Shown here in pieces: positions 45,972 to 54,937 of a stretch of DNA of 64,000 nt. The notes under the pieces were generated by a model that saw only the letters and a list, made by a program, of their open reading frames with translations, did no database searches and was not told the DNA's origin. The translations under genes were made by a program, and so were the position numbers. The stretch lies in NCBI RefSeq assembly GCF_001886615.1, contig NZ_CP018139.1:2914001-2978000 (forward strand). Direction: 5' to 3'. Positions within the stretch are counted from its first letter, which is position 1, and every line of letters starts with the position of its first letter. The stretch comes from Halomonas aestuarii. GTDB taxonomy: Bacteria; Pseudomonadota; Gammaproteobacteria; Pseudomonadales; Halomonadaceae.

Positions 45972-46789
45972 TGGCAGGGCCCCTGATGCGACGGGGACTG
46001 TTCCGCCGCCATGGCCACCTGGCCGTGGCGGTCCTGGTGTTGCTGCTCTGGTCGCTGTCCGGCAGCGACTGGGCCGGCCTGCTCTTCCTGCCCGTCTGGG
46101 TGCTGGCCACCCAACTGATCGTGGCCGGCAGCCTGGAGGCCTCGCGGCTGCGGCGTCGTGCCTGGCTGGGCCAGTACCTGCGTGACGATTCCCCCTGGCA
46201 CCGCTGGCTGAGTGGTGGCGCGCTGATGGTGGTGCGTCACCAGCTGGTCGGCGCGCTGCTGGCGCTGGTGCTGCTGGTGAAGCTGCGACTGCTGGCCCCG
46301 CTGGACTGGCCCCTGCTGCTGGCCGCGGTGCCGGCGCTGGTGTTGGCGCGAAGCCGCCTGCGGCGTCGCCTCTCCCGCCACGTCGTGGCCGAGCATCTGC
46401 CGGCCGTGACGCGGCGCCTGGTGGTGCTGCCGACCGCCGCGCTGCTGACCCTGGCGCTGGTCCTGGCGGCCCTCTGGCTGCCCCAGCCCTGGCTGGTCGG
46501 GCTCGGCTGGGAGGAGGCGCTCGCCCGCCACCTGCCGGGTGGCGAGGGGCATGCGCTGCTCGGCTTCTTCGAACGTCTCGCCGCCAGCGCCGAGGTCACC
46601 CAGTACTGGGCCATGCAGAATGCCGTGGAGCGCTTCCAGCTCGCCACGCCCGTGGCGCTGATGGGCTGGGTGCTCCTGCTGATGACTCAGGGCGCCGTGG
46701 CCTGGGCCTATGTCCGCCTGCTGGTGGGCGCCGAGGCGCTGCGTCGGGAAGGCGCGTCCGCCCACGTCGATGAGGGAGGGCGGCCATGA
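45971..46789 (+). CDS. Multi-pass membrane protein of unknown function
   Basis: 272 residues, ATG sharing one base with the stop of the HTH-GST gene (TGATG), so translation is coupled. Hydrophobic segments are visible near residues 17-50, 82-105, 110-120, 148-172 and 225-250, with arginine-rich loops (SLEASRLRRRAWLG, RSRLRRRLSRH). I recognise no family. It overlaps the next membrane-protein gene by 4 nt, and the pair probably forms one unit. Confidence 0.72.
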   Translation: MAGPLMRRGLFRRHGHLAVAVLVLLLWSLSGSDWAGLLFLPVWVLATQLIVAGSLEASRLRRRAWLGQYLRDDSPWHRWLSGGALMVVRHQLVGALLALVLLVKLRLLAPLDWPLLLAAVPALVLARSRLRRRLSRHVVAEHLPAVTRRLVVLPTAALLTLALVLAALWLPQPWLVGLGWEEALARHLPGGEGHALLGFFERLAASAEVTQYWAMQNAVERFQLATPVALMGWVLLLMTQGAVAWAYVRLLVGAEALRREGASAHVDEGGRP

Positions 46790-47934
46790 GCCAAGCCGGC
46801 CCCGCGTCCTCCGTTCCGTCGCACCGCACTGAACCGCGTCGCTCCTGGCGCGGCTGGGCGCTCTCGGCCCTGGTGGTCGTGGCGCTGATGCTGATGCTCG
46901 AGGCCGGCCATCGCTGGCTGGAGGCCCGCAGCCAGGCGCCGCTGTACCGGGTGATCGTGGCGGGCGAGACGCTGACCCTCGATGCCGCGCGCCATGCGGA
47001 GTTCTCCCAGGACCTCTCGACGCTCGCCGCCGAGGCACAGGCGACCGTGGTCGCGCGCCTGGACCCCTGGGTGAACGCGCGCCTCGACCGGGCCTTTGCG
47101 CCCCTGGAGGCGGCGGTGCCGGACTACCTGGACTGGTACTTCTCCGCCGCTGGCAGCTACACGCGACTCGGCGTGGCGCTCATGGGGGGGCTGGATCCCT
47201 GGCTGGACGAGCAGCGTCATCGGCGGCTGGTCGAGGCGAGCGGCATCGAGGCGGCCCTGGCCGAGCTCCAGTCCGACCACGCGATGCGCCTGGCCCACGA
47301 ATCTCGGGTGCTGGTCGATGACATGGGCAAGACGCTCCTCGAGCGCTACGGCTCCCGGCAGGTGACCGGGACAGGGCAGGAGGCGCGTGAGCTCCCGGCC
47401 CTCGACCTGGATGGTGCGATGGACCAGGCCCTCCAGGCGGGGCTGGACACCGCGCGCTGGCGCACGGCCGCCCTCGGCGGCAGCAGCCTCGGCCTGCTGG
47501 CGGGGCGGACCCTGGCAAAACGGCTGGCCGTCTCGGCCGCCGGGCAGGGCAGCCGGATGGCCCTGCGCGCCCTGGCGGCGCGCCTGGGGGCCGCCGGGGC
47601 CCGCTCCCTCACCACCGGAGGGGCGGCGGCGGCGGCCGCAGCCCCCGCCGGCCCCGGTGCCTTGGCGGTGGGCACGGTGGCCACCGTCGCCAGCGTCGTC
47701 GGTAGCGAGTTCGCGATGTTGAAGGTGCAGGAGGCGCGTCACCGCCCGGTCATCGAGGCCCGGTTGCGCGGGGGCATCGACGAGGCCCGCCGGGCGATCT
47801 CGGCCTCCCTCGAGGACACCGCCTCGGCCGCCGCCGCCCGCCTGGCGGACGGGCTCGAGGCCCAGGCTACCCCGCCCGAGCAGGGCAAACCGGGACCGCA
47901 TCCCTACCGCATCCTCGGCCGGCACGGCCCGTAG
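46786..47934 (+). CDS. Membrane-anchored protein of unknown function
   Basis: 382 residues. One N-terminal membrane segment (about residues 26-41) is followed by a long, probably periplasmic helical region and an Ala/Gly-rich hydrophobic stretch (about residues 225-310: ALGGSSLGLLAGRTLAKRLA, then AAAAAAPAGPGALAVGTVAT) that could be two or three further membrane passes. The ATGA overlap with the preceding gene implies coupled synthesis. I do not recognise the family; the end is polar. Confidence 0.72.
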   Translation: MSQAGPASSVPSHRTEPRRSWRGWALSALVVVALMLMLEAGHRWLEARSQAPLYRVIVAGETLTLDAARHAEFSQDLSTLAAEAQATVVARLDPWVNARLDRAFAPLEAAVPDYLDWYFSAAGSYTRLGVALMGGLDPWLDEQRHRRLVEASGIEAALAELQSDHAMRLAHESRVLVDDMGKTLLERYGSRQVTGTGQEARELPALDLDGAMDQALQAGLDTARWRTAALGGSSLGLLAGRTLAKRLAVSAAGQGSRMALRALAARLGAAGARSLTTGGAAAAAAAPAGPGALAVGTVATVASVVGSEFAMLKVQEARHRPVIEARLRGGIDEARRAISASLEDTASAAAARLADGLEAQATPPEQGKPGPHPYRILGRHGP

Positions 47935-47963
47935 CGACGGGAGAGGGCCTAGATGGCGCGAGG

Positions 47964-48440
47964 TCAGGCCTCGTGCAGGCGCCGGTGCAGGGCCTGGATC
48001 CTCTCGGCGAACTCCGGCACCGGCCCCTCGACGACGGCGTTCGGCACTATCTCCTGGATCGGCAGGGCGCGGACGGGCGGCGGGGCCACCCCCATCTCCG
48101 AGAGCCAGCCGACCAGCTGCTCGGAGGAACTGGCGTAGACGATGCGCCCCAGCCCGACCCAGCCGTGGGCAGCGGCGCACATCGGGCAGTGCTCACCCGA
48201 GGTGTAGACGGTGGCCCGGGCCCGCGCCTCGGGCGTCAGGTTCTCCGCGGACCAGCGGGCCAGGAAGAACTCCGGGTGACGGGTGGCATCCCCGCCGGCC
48301 ACGTGGTTGTGGTCCTCGAGCAACACCGTGCCATCGCCGCTCACCAGCACCGAGCCGAAGGGCTCGTCACCGGCCGCCAGGGCTTCCTCGGCCAGCTCCA
48401 CGCAGCGCGTCAGGTGCTGCCGGTCTGTCTCGGTGATCAT
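47964..48440 (-). CDS. Nucleoside/guanine deaminase-like zinc deaminase
   Basis: Cytidine-deaminase-fold enzyme of 158 residues. The zinc site is HPEFFLAR (histidine plus catalytic glutamate) and EHCPMCAAA (two cysteines). DEPFGSVLVSGDGTVL is the typical first strand region. It resembles bacterial guanine deaminase or TadA-like proteins rather than free cytidine deaminase. The ATG at 48438-48440 is preferred because GGAGGG lies about 7 nt upstream; ATGs at 48446 and 48509 are possible. Divergent from the diguanylate cyclase gene. Confidence 0.87.
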   Translation of the reverse strand: MITETDRQHLTRCVELAEEALAAGDEPFGSVLVSGDGTVLLEDHNHVAGGDATRHPEFFLARWSAENLTPEARARATVYTSGEHCPMCAAAHGWVGLGRIVYASSSEQLVGWLSEMGVAPPPVRALPIQEIVPNAVVEGPVPEFAERIQALHRRLHEA

Positions 48441-48690
48441 CGTCATTCCCTCCATCGCCTGTGGCTGTCGCTTCCCAGCATACGACCGCGCCGGAGGGCT
48501 TTCATGCACCCGACGGCATTTTCCCCTGGTCCGCGACGAGGTCGCAGCGGATGCCGGCAGGTCGTCTCGGACGTCGCGGAGGCTGTCACCGTCGATGGGG
48601 GCCGGCTTCGCATCAGGCTCAAGGACGGACCTCTCACCTGTGCTATGGTCCTATCACTACCGACCCTTGGGAGCCCATCGGTATGCCGGC

Positions 48691-49986
48691 ATGAATCAGC
48701 ATGACCTCATGGTACCCACCGAGATGATGGATCTCCTGCCCGACACGATCTGCATGGTCGATGCCCAGGGCCGCTATGTCTTCGTCAGCGCCGCCTGCGA
48801 ACGCCTGCTCGGCTACACGCAGGCGGAGCTCGTCGGCAGCAACATGATCGATCTGGTGCACCCGGAGGACCGGGAGGAGACCCTGGCGGCGGCCAGCGAG
48901 ATCATGGGCGGACAGTTCAAGATGCATTTCCAGAACCGCTACGTGCGCAAGGATGGCCGCATCGTGCATATCATGTGGTCGGCGCGCTGGTCGGAAGACA
49001 ACTGCCTGCGCCTGGCGGTTGCCCGCGACATCACCGAACTCAAGCACGCCGAGCGCATGCAGGGCGCGATCTACCGGATCTCGGAGGCGGCCCACGATGC
49101 GGATCGCCTCGCCGACCTGTACCCGCATGTTCATCGCATCATCGGCGAGCTGCTGCCGGCCGAGAACTTCTTCGTCGTGTTGTCTGATCCGGCCCTGGAG
49201 CGCATCTCGTTCCCGTATTTCGTCGACGAGCGCGAGGGGGATCCCGGCGTCCAGAAGCTGGATGCCCGTCCACGCATTGCGGAGGTGATCCGCACCGGCA
49301 AGCCGCTGCTGGCGCCGGCATCCAGTGATCACCCGGACTGGCTGGGGGTGCCGCTGATGACCCGTAGCGGCGTCATGGGCGCCCTGGTGCTGAAGACCTA
49401 TGCCGAGGGTGTCCATTACTCCGGCGAGGACAGAGAGCTGCTGCAGTTCGTGTCCACCCAGGTGGCCACGGCGATCGAGCGCAAGCAGGCGGAATCCCGC
49501 CTGCATCACATGGCGCATTACGATCCGCTCACGGACCTCCCCAACCGGACGCTGTTCAACGACCGCTTCGAGATGGCCTTGCTGAGGGCTCACCGCTTCG
49601 GGGAGCAACTGGCCCTGCTGGTCCTGGACCTCGATCTCTTCAAGCACATCAACGACACCCTGGGCCATGCCGTCGGTGATCAGGTGCTGCGCCAGGTGTC
49701 CCGCCGTCTCGAGCACTGCCTGCGCACGATGGACACCGTCGGGCGCATCGGGGGAGACGAGTTCACCGTGCTGCTGACCGATATCCAGGGATCTGACGAC
49801 GTGGACCTCATCGTGGAGAAGATCCGTGCTGTCCTTGACCAGCCCCTTGACCTGGACGGTCGGCCCCTTGTCGTCTCGGCCAGTATCGGCAGTGCCCTCT
49901 ATCCGGAGCACGGCGAGAACATCGATCAGCTGTTCAACCACGCCGACGCCGGCATGTACACCATGAAGCGTCGGGTCGCTTCCTGA
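48691..49986 (+). CDS. PAS-GAF-GGDEF diguanylate cyclase
   Basis: 431 residues, cytoplasmic. A PAS domain (about residues 10-120, MMDLLPDTICMVDAQGRYVF) is followed by a GAF-like domain (about 130-265) and a GGDEF domain (about 270-430). The active site GRIGGDEF is intact, and an RTMD inhibition site lies exactly five residues before GGDEF, so product-controlled cyclic di-GMP synthesis is expected. No EAL domain follows. The start ATG at 48691 lacks a good ribosome site; the frame upstream is open but overlaps the divergent deaminase gene. Confidence 0.93.
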   Translation: MNQHDLMVPTEMMDLLPDTICMVDAQGRYVFVSAACERLLGYTQAELVGSNMIDLVHPEDREETLAAASEIMGGQFKMHFQNRYVRKDGRIVHIMWSARWSEDNCLRLAVARDITELKHAERMQGAIYRISEAAHDADRLADLYPHVHRIIGELLPAENFFVVLSDPALERISFPYFVDEREGDPGVQKLDARPRIAEVIRTGKPLLAPASSDHPDWLGVPLMTRSGVMGALVLKTYAEGVHYSGEDRELLQFVSTQVATAIERKQAESRLHHMAHYDPLTDLPNRTLFNDRFEMALLRAHRFGEQLALLVLDLDLFKHINDTLGHAVGDQVLRQVSRRLEHCLRTMDTVGRIGGDEFTVLLTDIQGSDDVDLIVEKIRAVLDQPLDLDGRPLVVSASIGSALYPEHGENIDQLFNHADAGMYTMKRRVAS

Positions 49987-50301
49987 CCTGCACCTGTCCC
50001 CTCTCCATGTTCCACGCGCTCCTCAGATCGGCAGACATGTCGAGAGCGGCCGCGGCCACCTCGGTTCGTGTCATGCCGTTGTCGCGATGCGGATCCTGTC
50101 CAGCCGAGCTATCGTTATTTTCATGGTATCTGATTAGGTCTGGGCGTGGCCGAGGTGAGGTATCACCTTCTTGAACGCGTTTTCGTGCTCGTCCAACATC
50201 AGCGCAACCCGCCCAGTTACTGTCGATCGCCCCACCTGGGTGGATTCAACGTGGCTAGTTGCCTCGGAGTCAGGTGGCTTGGAGCTCGGTCGATAGGAGG
50301 A
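49987..50301. other. Intergenic stretch, nothing recognised
   Basis: 315 bp between the diguanylate cyclase and DUF2141 genes. No terminator-like stem, tRNA, repeat or conserved small gene is evident. It must hold the promoter of the DUF2141 gene, which I cannot place. Confidence 0.5.
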
Positions 50302-50832
50302 ATGGTGAAGACCATGAGTGAGTCAGCCGATCCTGCATCCGCATCGACCTTCACGCTCAAGCCCCCGATGGCGCGGATCTCCGTGGGAATTCGTCGTATC
50401 GCCTTGGGGGTCGTGTTGGCGTTGGGGCATCTTCCCGCTATCGTCCTGGCCCAATCATCCTGCCCTGGCATTCACGTGAAGATTCTGGACATCAGAAACA
50501 GCACCGGCGCGGTAGCCTGCGCGCTTTTCGAAGCACCAACGGGCTTTCCTACCGAGTTCCTGCACTCCGCAACCAACATCATGATCATCAAGATCCGGGA
50601 TACCCAGGCGCGTTGCGACTTTGAAGACATCCCGCCGGGAACCTATGCGCTCGCCGTCATTCATGACGAAAACATGGACGGGAAGCTTGGCACCAACTGG
50701 CTGGGGGCTCCCACGGAAGGCTACGGTTTTTCCAACGACGCAAAAGCCTTCATGAGTGCGCCCTCGTTCGATGCCGCCAGCTTTTCCTACAATGGGCAGA
50801 CCCTGGATATGACCATCAGACTCAACTACTGA
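50302..50832 (+). CDS. Exported DUF2141 family protein
   Basis: About 176 residues. After a basic N-terminal extension a signal peptide is visible (RRIALGVVLALGHLPAIVLAQ, in two parts), cleaved near residue 53. The mature part has the DUF2141 pattern: ILDIRNSTGAVACALFE, FEDIPPGTYALAVIHDENMD, LGAPTEGYGFSNDA and a C-terminal MTIRLNY. These are small periplasmic beta-sandwich proteins of unknown role. The start is ambiguous: AGGAGG sits 1 nt before ATG 50302, 4 nt before GTG 50305 and 13 nt before ATG 50314. Confidence 0.82.
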   Translation: MVKTMSESADPASASTFTLKPPMARISVGIRRIALGVVLALGHLPAIVLAQSSCPGIHVKILDIRNSTGAVACALFEAPTGFPTEFLHSATNIMIIKIRDTQARCDFEDIPPGTYALAVIHDENMDGKLGTNWLGAPTEGYGFSNDAKAFMSAPSFDAASFSYNGQTLDMTIRLNY

Positions 50833-51410
50833 TGACGCGTTGTGGGAAGGGACATCTTGCCTTTCCTCCGTCAAGGCCGCCGCCAAGCGACGGCCCCCAT
50901 CGGGCCGTGCCCTCCCGAGTCGCGTGGAGGGAAGGCGAGGGAGTTAACGGTTCCCCGTTGGCAACGCTAAGCGGACGGAGCTAGGCTGGTGCCATTACAC
51001 ATGGCAACAGCTCGGCAACAGGGCTGCCCCAAGGATCAGAGAAGGTGGCCTGGCAGTGAGACTCACCGCGGTTTCATCGACTGTCCGGCATGCCTGCGAA
51101 AATGGCTGAACCCGTGGCATGAAGCAATGCTGTCTTTCCGGCCGATTTTGAACCACGGCGGACCTGCCGGCAGCAATAGCAGCTGGTTCGTCATCTGTGT
51201 CATGCAGTCGGCACGATGGGTGTTGTCATGGCGCTGAATCATGATGAATATCTGTCCAACTTTAGATGGTGGGAATGTGAGCAAGGAACGATAAATCACA
51301 ATTGACCGCCGACGCGTTCACGTCAACCAGCGATCTGGTTAGAAAATGCCTGTTTGCGTGCTGTTTGGCGTGATCGTGCGTGGAAGCGTTGCTATCTGGA
51401 GAAACGTATC
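50833..51410. other. Intergenic stretch with one hairpin, otherwise featureless
   Basis: 578 bp. ACGGCCC (50890-50896) and GGGCCGT (50902-50908) form a 7-bp stem that may end DUF2141 transcription. From about 51000 the DNA becomes less GC-rich and leads into the low-GC patch. Short open frames here (for example 50989-51237) lack codon bias, a ribosome site or family features. Confidence 0.5.
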
Positions 51411-51722
51411 ATGTTTCTGCATAAGAAAAGGGCAGGGGAGTACCAAACGAGAATTGGCCATGACGAGTCAATTTCAAACGTTCCCGTTCCTTCTGAGGTC
51501 AGGGCGTCAACAACGGCTGCAGGGGCGGTGGGAGCATTGGCGGTAGGCGCCTTGGCGATTGGCGCTGTTGCCTTCGGGGTACTTGCCATTGGTAGGCTCG
51601 CGATCGGCCGTGCACGAATTCGCCGACTAGAGATCGATGAATTGGTGGTGGGAAAGCTCTACGTCAGCGATACGCTAGAGTCACCAGGTAGGCCACTGGC
51701 TGAGAGTGATAAAGCCCCCTAA
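51411..51722 (+). CDS. Small pentapeptide-like repeat protein
   Basis: 103 residues from the ATG at 51411 with GGAGA about 8 nt upstream. A polar start of 35 residues leads into nine tandem five-residue units from about residue 39 to 83 of the form A-(V/I/F)-G-x-L (AVGAL, AVGAL, AIGAV, AFGVL, AIGRL, AIGRA, RIRRL, EIDEL, VVGKL). This would suit a narrow right-handed beta-helix or a membrane-embedded stack. I do not recognise a named family. The gene is in DNA of clearly lower GC than its neighbours. Confidence 0.7.
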   Translation: MFLHKKRAGEYQTRIGHDESISNVPVPSEVRASTTAAGAVGALAVGALAIGAVAFGVLAIGRLAIGRARIRRLEIDELVVGKLYVSDTLESPGRPLAESDKAP

Positions 51723-51819
51723 CCCTTGGCTAGAGGTGGACCCGCCAAACAATGTGGCAGGTTCCTGGGAAAACCGATCCGAACCTCATTTCAACATGTC
51801 TTCAGAGGGGCAGGGGGCA

Positions 51820-52098
51820 ATGGAAAACCAGGAAGCTTTCAACAAAGCGAAGAAAAAGGTAGAGGCCAAGATCGGATTCTATATTCATCTGGGCATTTAC
51901 GTGGTGGTGAATATCATGCTGGTGGCTATCAATCTTCTCACATCAAGCCAATACTTCTGGTTCAAGTGGCCACTTATTGGATGGGGCATTGGCGTACTCC
52001 TTCATGGGCTGGGGGTCTTCGCTTTCCCTGGAGAGTCAGCTATCAAGGAAAGGATGATTAAAAGAGAGATGAAGAAAGCTGGCCGTAAGAAGCACTGA
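51820..52098 (+). CDS. 2TM domain-containing protein
   Basis: 92 residues with two membrane segments (about residues 17-37 and 46-66) flanked by lysine-rich ends, as in the 2TM domain family (KAKKKVEAKIGFYIHLGIYV, then FFW-type loop and GVLLHGLGVFAF). The ATG at 51820 has AGGGGG upstream; 51796 is an alternative in-frame start. The codons are AT-richer than in the rest of the window, which suggests transfer. Function unknown. The 196 bp after it, to the next gene, show nothing definite. Confidence 0.8.
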   Translation: MENQEAFNKAKKKVEAKIGFYIHLGIYVVVNIMLVAINLLTSSQYFWFKWPLIGWGIGVLLHGLGVFAFPGESAIKERMIKREMKKAGRKKH

Positions 52099-52294
52099 TT
52101 TCACCAAACGCCAGGTTCAAGGGCTTGCACTGACAAGCATCTGAAGTTGACGTTGAACCCGGAGAAGTGACTCGCTCTGTCGAAGGCCATAGTGCCTCAC
52201 ACATCAACAGTCACCCAGCCTGGTTGACTCGCTATATCAACCCGGAGTCACTATCCGGCCCTGATCGAGTCAGGCCTGCATGATGCCGTCGGCC

Positions 52295-53944
52295 TCACCA
52301 GAACTCGTCCATCAGCAGCAGCAGGGTGACCACCACCGCGATCAGGACCAGGCCGTTGCGTACCCAGCCGACCCATCTGGCCAGGCGCGGAAGCCATGCC
52401 ATTGCATCGGTCGGGGTCTCGACCGTTTCCCTGATCCCGTCCGTCGCCATCGGGTGCCCCGGCTGTCGCCGGGGCCTCAGCCAGCGGATGAGTTCCCGCC
52501 CGCTGTCGAGCACCGCGGGCAGGCGGGCCAGCAGCGCCGCCAAGGCCGTCAGCAGCATGGCCAGGTAGAACAGGACGCCGATGCCCATCATCAGGGCCTC
52601 GCCCGACCGCCAGCCCGAGCCCTCCCCGAGCCCCAGCATGCCGAACCAGACCATCGCGGCGACGGCGCCGACGGCGGCCAGGGCCTCCTTGAGGTGGGGC
52701 AGCAGCCCGAGCACCAGCAGGACGAGCCCCGTCACGGCGAGCCAGCCGCGCCGGGCGGCGTCGCTGAGCCACAGGCCGGCCCGTCGCAGGAGCGCACGGA
52801 GGGCGAACGGCAGCACCAGGATCGTGGCCAGGGCCAGGGCCAGCACCAGCAGGTCCCGGGGCTCGTCGACCTCCAGCCCCAGGATCAGCGGCAGGCTCAC
52901 CGCGCCGACGAGCGCCAGGCCGAACCAGCTCCCGGAGGGCCAGGGGGTGCGGGTGCCATCCCGGCGATCGCGCAGGCCGTGACCCAGCGCCCCGAAGGCG
53001 AAGGCCACCACCAGGGTGCCGAGGTTGGCGCTGCTCCAGGCCAGGAGCACCCCGGCGACCTCCACGGCGGCGGCGATGGCCATCACGCCGAGGATCCCGC
53101 GACGCCGATACCGCCATCCGGCCAGCAGGGCCGCCAGGGGCAGGGCGAGATTGCTGCCGACGGGGGCGAGCGATTGGATCAGGTCGCCACGCTCTCCCGC
53201 CAGCGTGACGAGGGCGTGCCAGGCCGGATACCCGCCCCACAGCACCAGCAGCAGCGCGAGGGTGGCCAGGGGCCAGCGCGGGAGGGCCGTGCCGGACGTC
53301 CGCTCCTCGAGGAGGGTGTGGCCGTATCGCCCGGCCAGGAAACAGGCCGCGCCGGTCAGGAAGTCCGCGGGGCTGTCCAGCCGGTAGTGGAGCCGCCCGG
53401 GGAGGTCGAGCACCGTCCCGTCGAGCATGGCGAGGGCGATCCCCGCGGCGGTGGCGAGGCCCAGGGGGCCGAGCACCGGAGGGGCCGGGGCCTGGGCCCA
53501 GCCGAGCAGGAACAGCAGGAAGAAGAGCAGCGGGAGCAGGCTGACGATGACCATCACATCGAGCCCGCTGTCGAGCCTTTCCCGGGCCACCATCACGTGA
53601 AGCGGCAGCAGGACGAGGGCGGCGAGGAAGCCGAAGCCCGGCCTGAAGCCGCCGGAGAGGTCGGGCATCGGCCAGCGGGCCGCCAGCAGGGCGGCCAGGG
53701 CGATCGCGACGAGGTAGAGGCCCGGCTCTGCGGGAAAGCCGCCCGCGAGCATGAAGAGGCCGAAGGGGAGCAGCAGCCCGCCGACCACGACCATGCCGAC
53801 TCCCCGCCAGCCGTGGCGGTCGCCGGCAAGGGCCGCCAGGGGCACGCAGGCGAGGGCGGCATGGAAGCTCAGGGTATCGGCCACGCGCAGCTGGAAGGAG
53901 AGCAGCAGGAAGGCCGGAAGCAGCCAGTAGGGGCTCGTCATCAT
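52295..53944 (-). CDS. Large polytopic membrane protein of unknown function
   Basis: 549 residues, predominantly hydrophobic, with about 14-16 membrane segments separated by short loops and a polar stretch near residues 480-515 before a last segment. It starts at tandem ATGs (53944/53941). There is no transporter signature, nucleotide site or polymerase motif that I can name. It lies convergent to the low-GC patch and has the same strand as the exported protein gene downstream of 54647. Conserved function cannot be inferred. Confidence 0.72.
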   Translation of the reverse strand: MMTSPYWLLPAFLLLSFQLRVADTLSFHAALACVPLAALAGDRHGWRGVGMVVVGGLLLPFGLFMLAGGFPAEPGLYLVAIALAALLAARWPMPDLSGGFRPGFGFLAALVLLPLHVMVARERLDSGLDVMVIVSLLPLLFFLLFLLGWAQAPAPPVLGPLGLATAAGIALAMLDGTVLDLPGRLHYRLDSPADFLTGAACFLAGRYGHTLLEERTSGTALPRWPLATLALLLVLWGGYPAWHALVTLAGERGDLIQSLAPVGSNLALPLAALLAGWRYRRRGILGVMAIAAAVEVAGVLLAWSSANLGTLVVAFAFGALGHGLRDRRDGTRTPWPSGSWFGLALVGAVSLPLILGLEVDEPRDLLVLALALATILVLPFALRALLRRAGLWLSDAARRGWLAVTGLVLLVLGLLPHLKEALAAVGAVAAMVWFGMLGLGEGSGWRSGEALMMGIGVLFYLAMLLTALAALLARLPAVLDSGRELIRWLRPRRQPGHPMATDGIRETVETPTDAMAWLPRLARWVGWVRNGLVLIAVVVTLLLLMDEFW

Positions 53945-54044
53945 CGCTCCTCCCGGGGCCCGGTCGGCACGTCCCCTGCACGTCTCCTCGGCATCGGCCA
54001 GCGTGGCAGGGCGAGCGGCCGGCCCGGGGGCCGGCCGTGTGGCC

Positions 54045-54647
54045 TCATGCCGTGTGGTAGCGGCAGGTCACCGACGGGTTGAACGGCTCGAGGTTGCCTT
54101 TGAGGTTTTCACGGAACCAGACGTGCTGGTCGTAGTGCGGCTGGAAGTGGTGGGCCTCCTCCTCGGGCGTGTCCGGGTCGTCGACCATGTAGTCCCAGCG
54201 GCGGCCGGCGAGGGTCGGCGGCTCGGTGTGGCCGGCGGCCTCCCAGGCCTGGCGGAACACCAGGTTCTCGATCCCGACCAGCATCAGCGAGCCGTCTTCC
54301 TGGGGCTCGTAGAGCAGGATGGCGGGGCTCATGAAGTCGGTGTGGGTGCCGGTGCCGTCGACCCGGGGCTCGGTGACCGTGATGCCGAGCAGGTCCGGGC
54401 GCAGGTAGTGGATGCCCATGGCGCCCAGCTCCGCGGGCAGGCCATGGGCCGCGGCACTCACGCACTCGCCGGAGGGATCCGGCACATACCCTTCCGCCAG
54501 GGCGACCTTCACGTCCTCGAAACGCTGCGTGGCGGCCCGCAGAGTCTCGATCATTGCCTCGGTGTCGTCGGCCATCAGGGAGCCGGTCGGCAGGCTCGCC
54601 GCCGCCAGCCCGGCGGCGATGACGCCGCCCCACAGGATGCCTTGCAT
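54045..54647 (-). CDS. Exported protein of unknown function
   Basis: 200 residues from the ATG at 54645-54647, with GGAGG 8 nt upstream. The signal peptide covers about residues 1-25 (GGVIAAGLAAASLPTGSLMA). The mature protein has a helical start, one cysteine in SGECVSAAAHGLP, several histidines (HYLRPD, GTHTD, HHFQPHYDQHVW) and ends with a second cysteine in VTCRYHTA, so a disulfide and a metal site are possible. I recognise no characterised family. Confidence 0.78.
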   Translation of the reverse strand: MQGILWGGVIAAGLAAASLPTGSLMADDTEAMIETLRAATQRFEDVKVALAEGYVPDPSGECVSAAAHGLPAELGAMGIHYLRPDLLGITVTEPRVDGTGTHTDFMSPAILLYEPQEDGSLMLVGIENLVFRQAWEAAGHTEPPTLAGRRWDYMVDDPDTPEEEAHHFQPHYDQHVWFRENLKGNLEPFNPSVTCRYHTA

Positions 54648-54937
54648 CGCTTGTTCCTCCAGGTGAGGCGTGCCGGGCAGCCAACAGCCAGGCGGCACGC
54701 GGCGGGCCCCGCGAACGCCGCGGGAGGCCCAAGATGATGGGACCATCCCTTCAAGAATAGCGGGTGCGGGCCGCAAGGTCGGCAGATAATGGGGTCATGA
54801 CGGGGCGCTGGCGGGGTCGTCCCCGAGACACGCCAGAGAGGCCTTGAGGGTCATGGCGAGCCTCCTGGGGCGGGTATTGGGGAAAGGCTCCTGCGCTGCC
54901 ACACTGGGGGCTCGATCCATCGACCAGGAAGACCGCG

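Noticed and set aside
50989..51237. 82-codon frame in the 50833-51410 gap
   Set aside because: No ribosome site, no family resemblance and composition like non-coding DNA.
52099..52294. Insertion sequence remnant after the 2TM gene
   Set aside because: Repeated short motifs such as TGACTCGCT are present, but there are no terminal inverted repeats or transposase codons.
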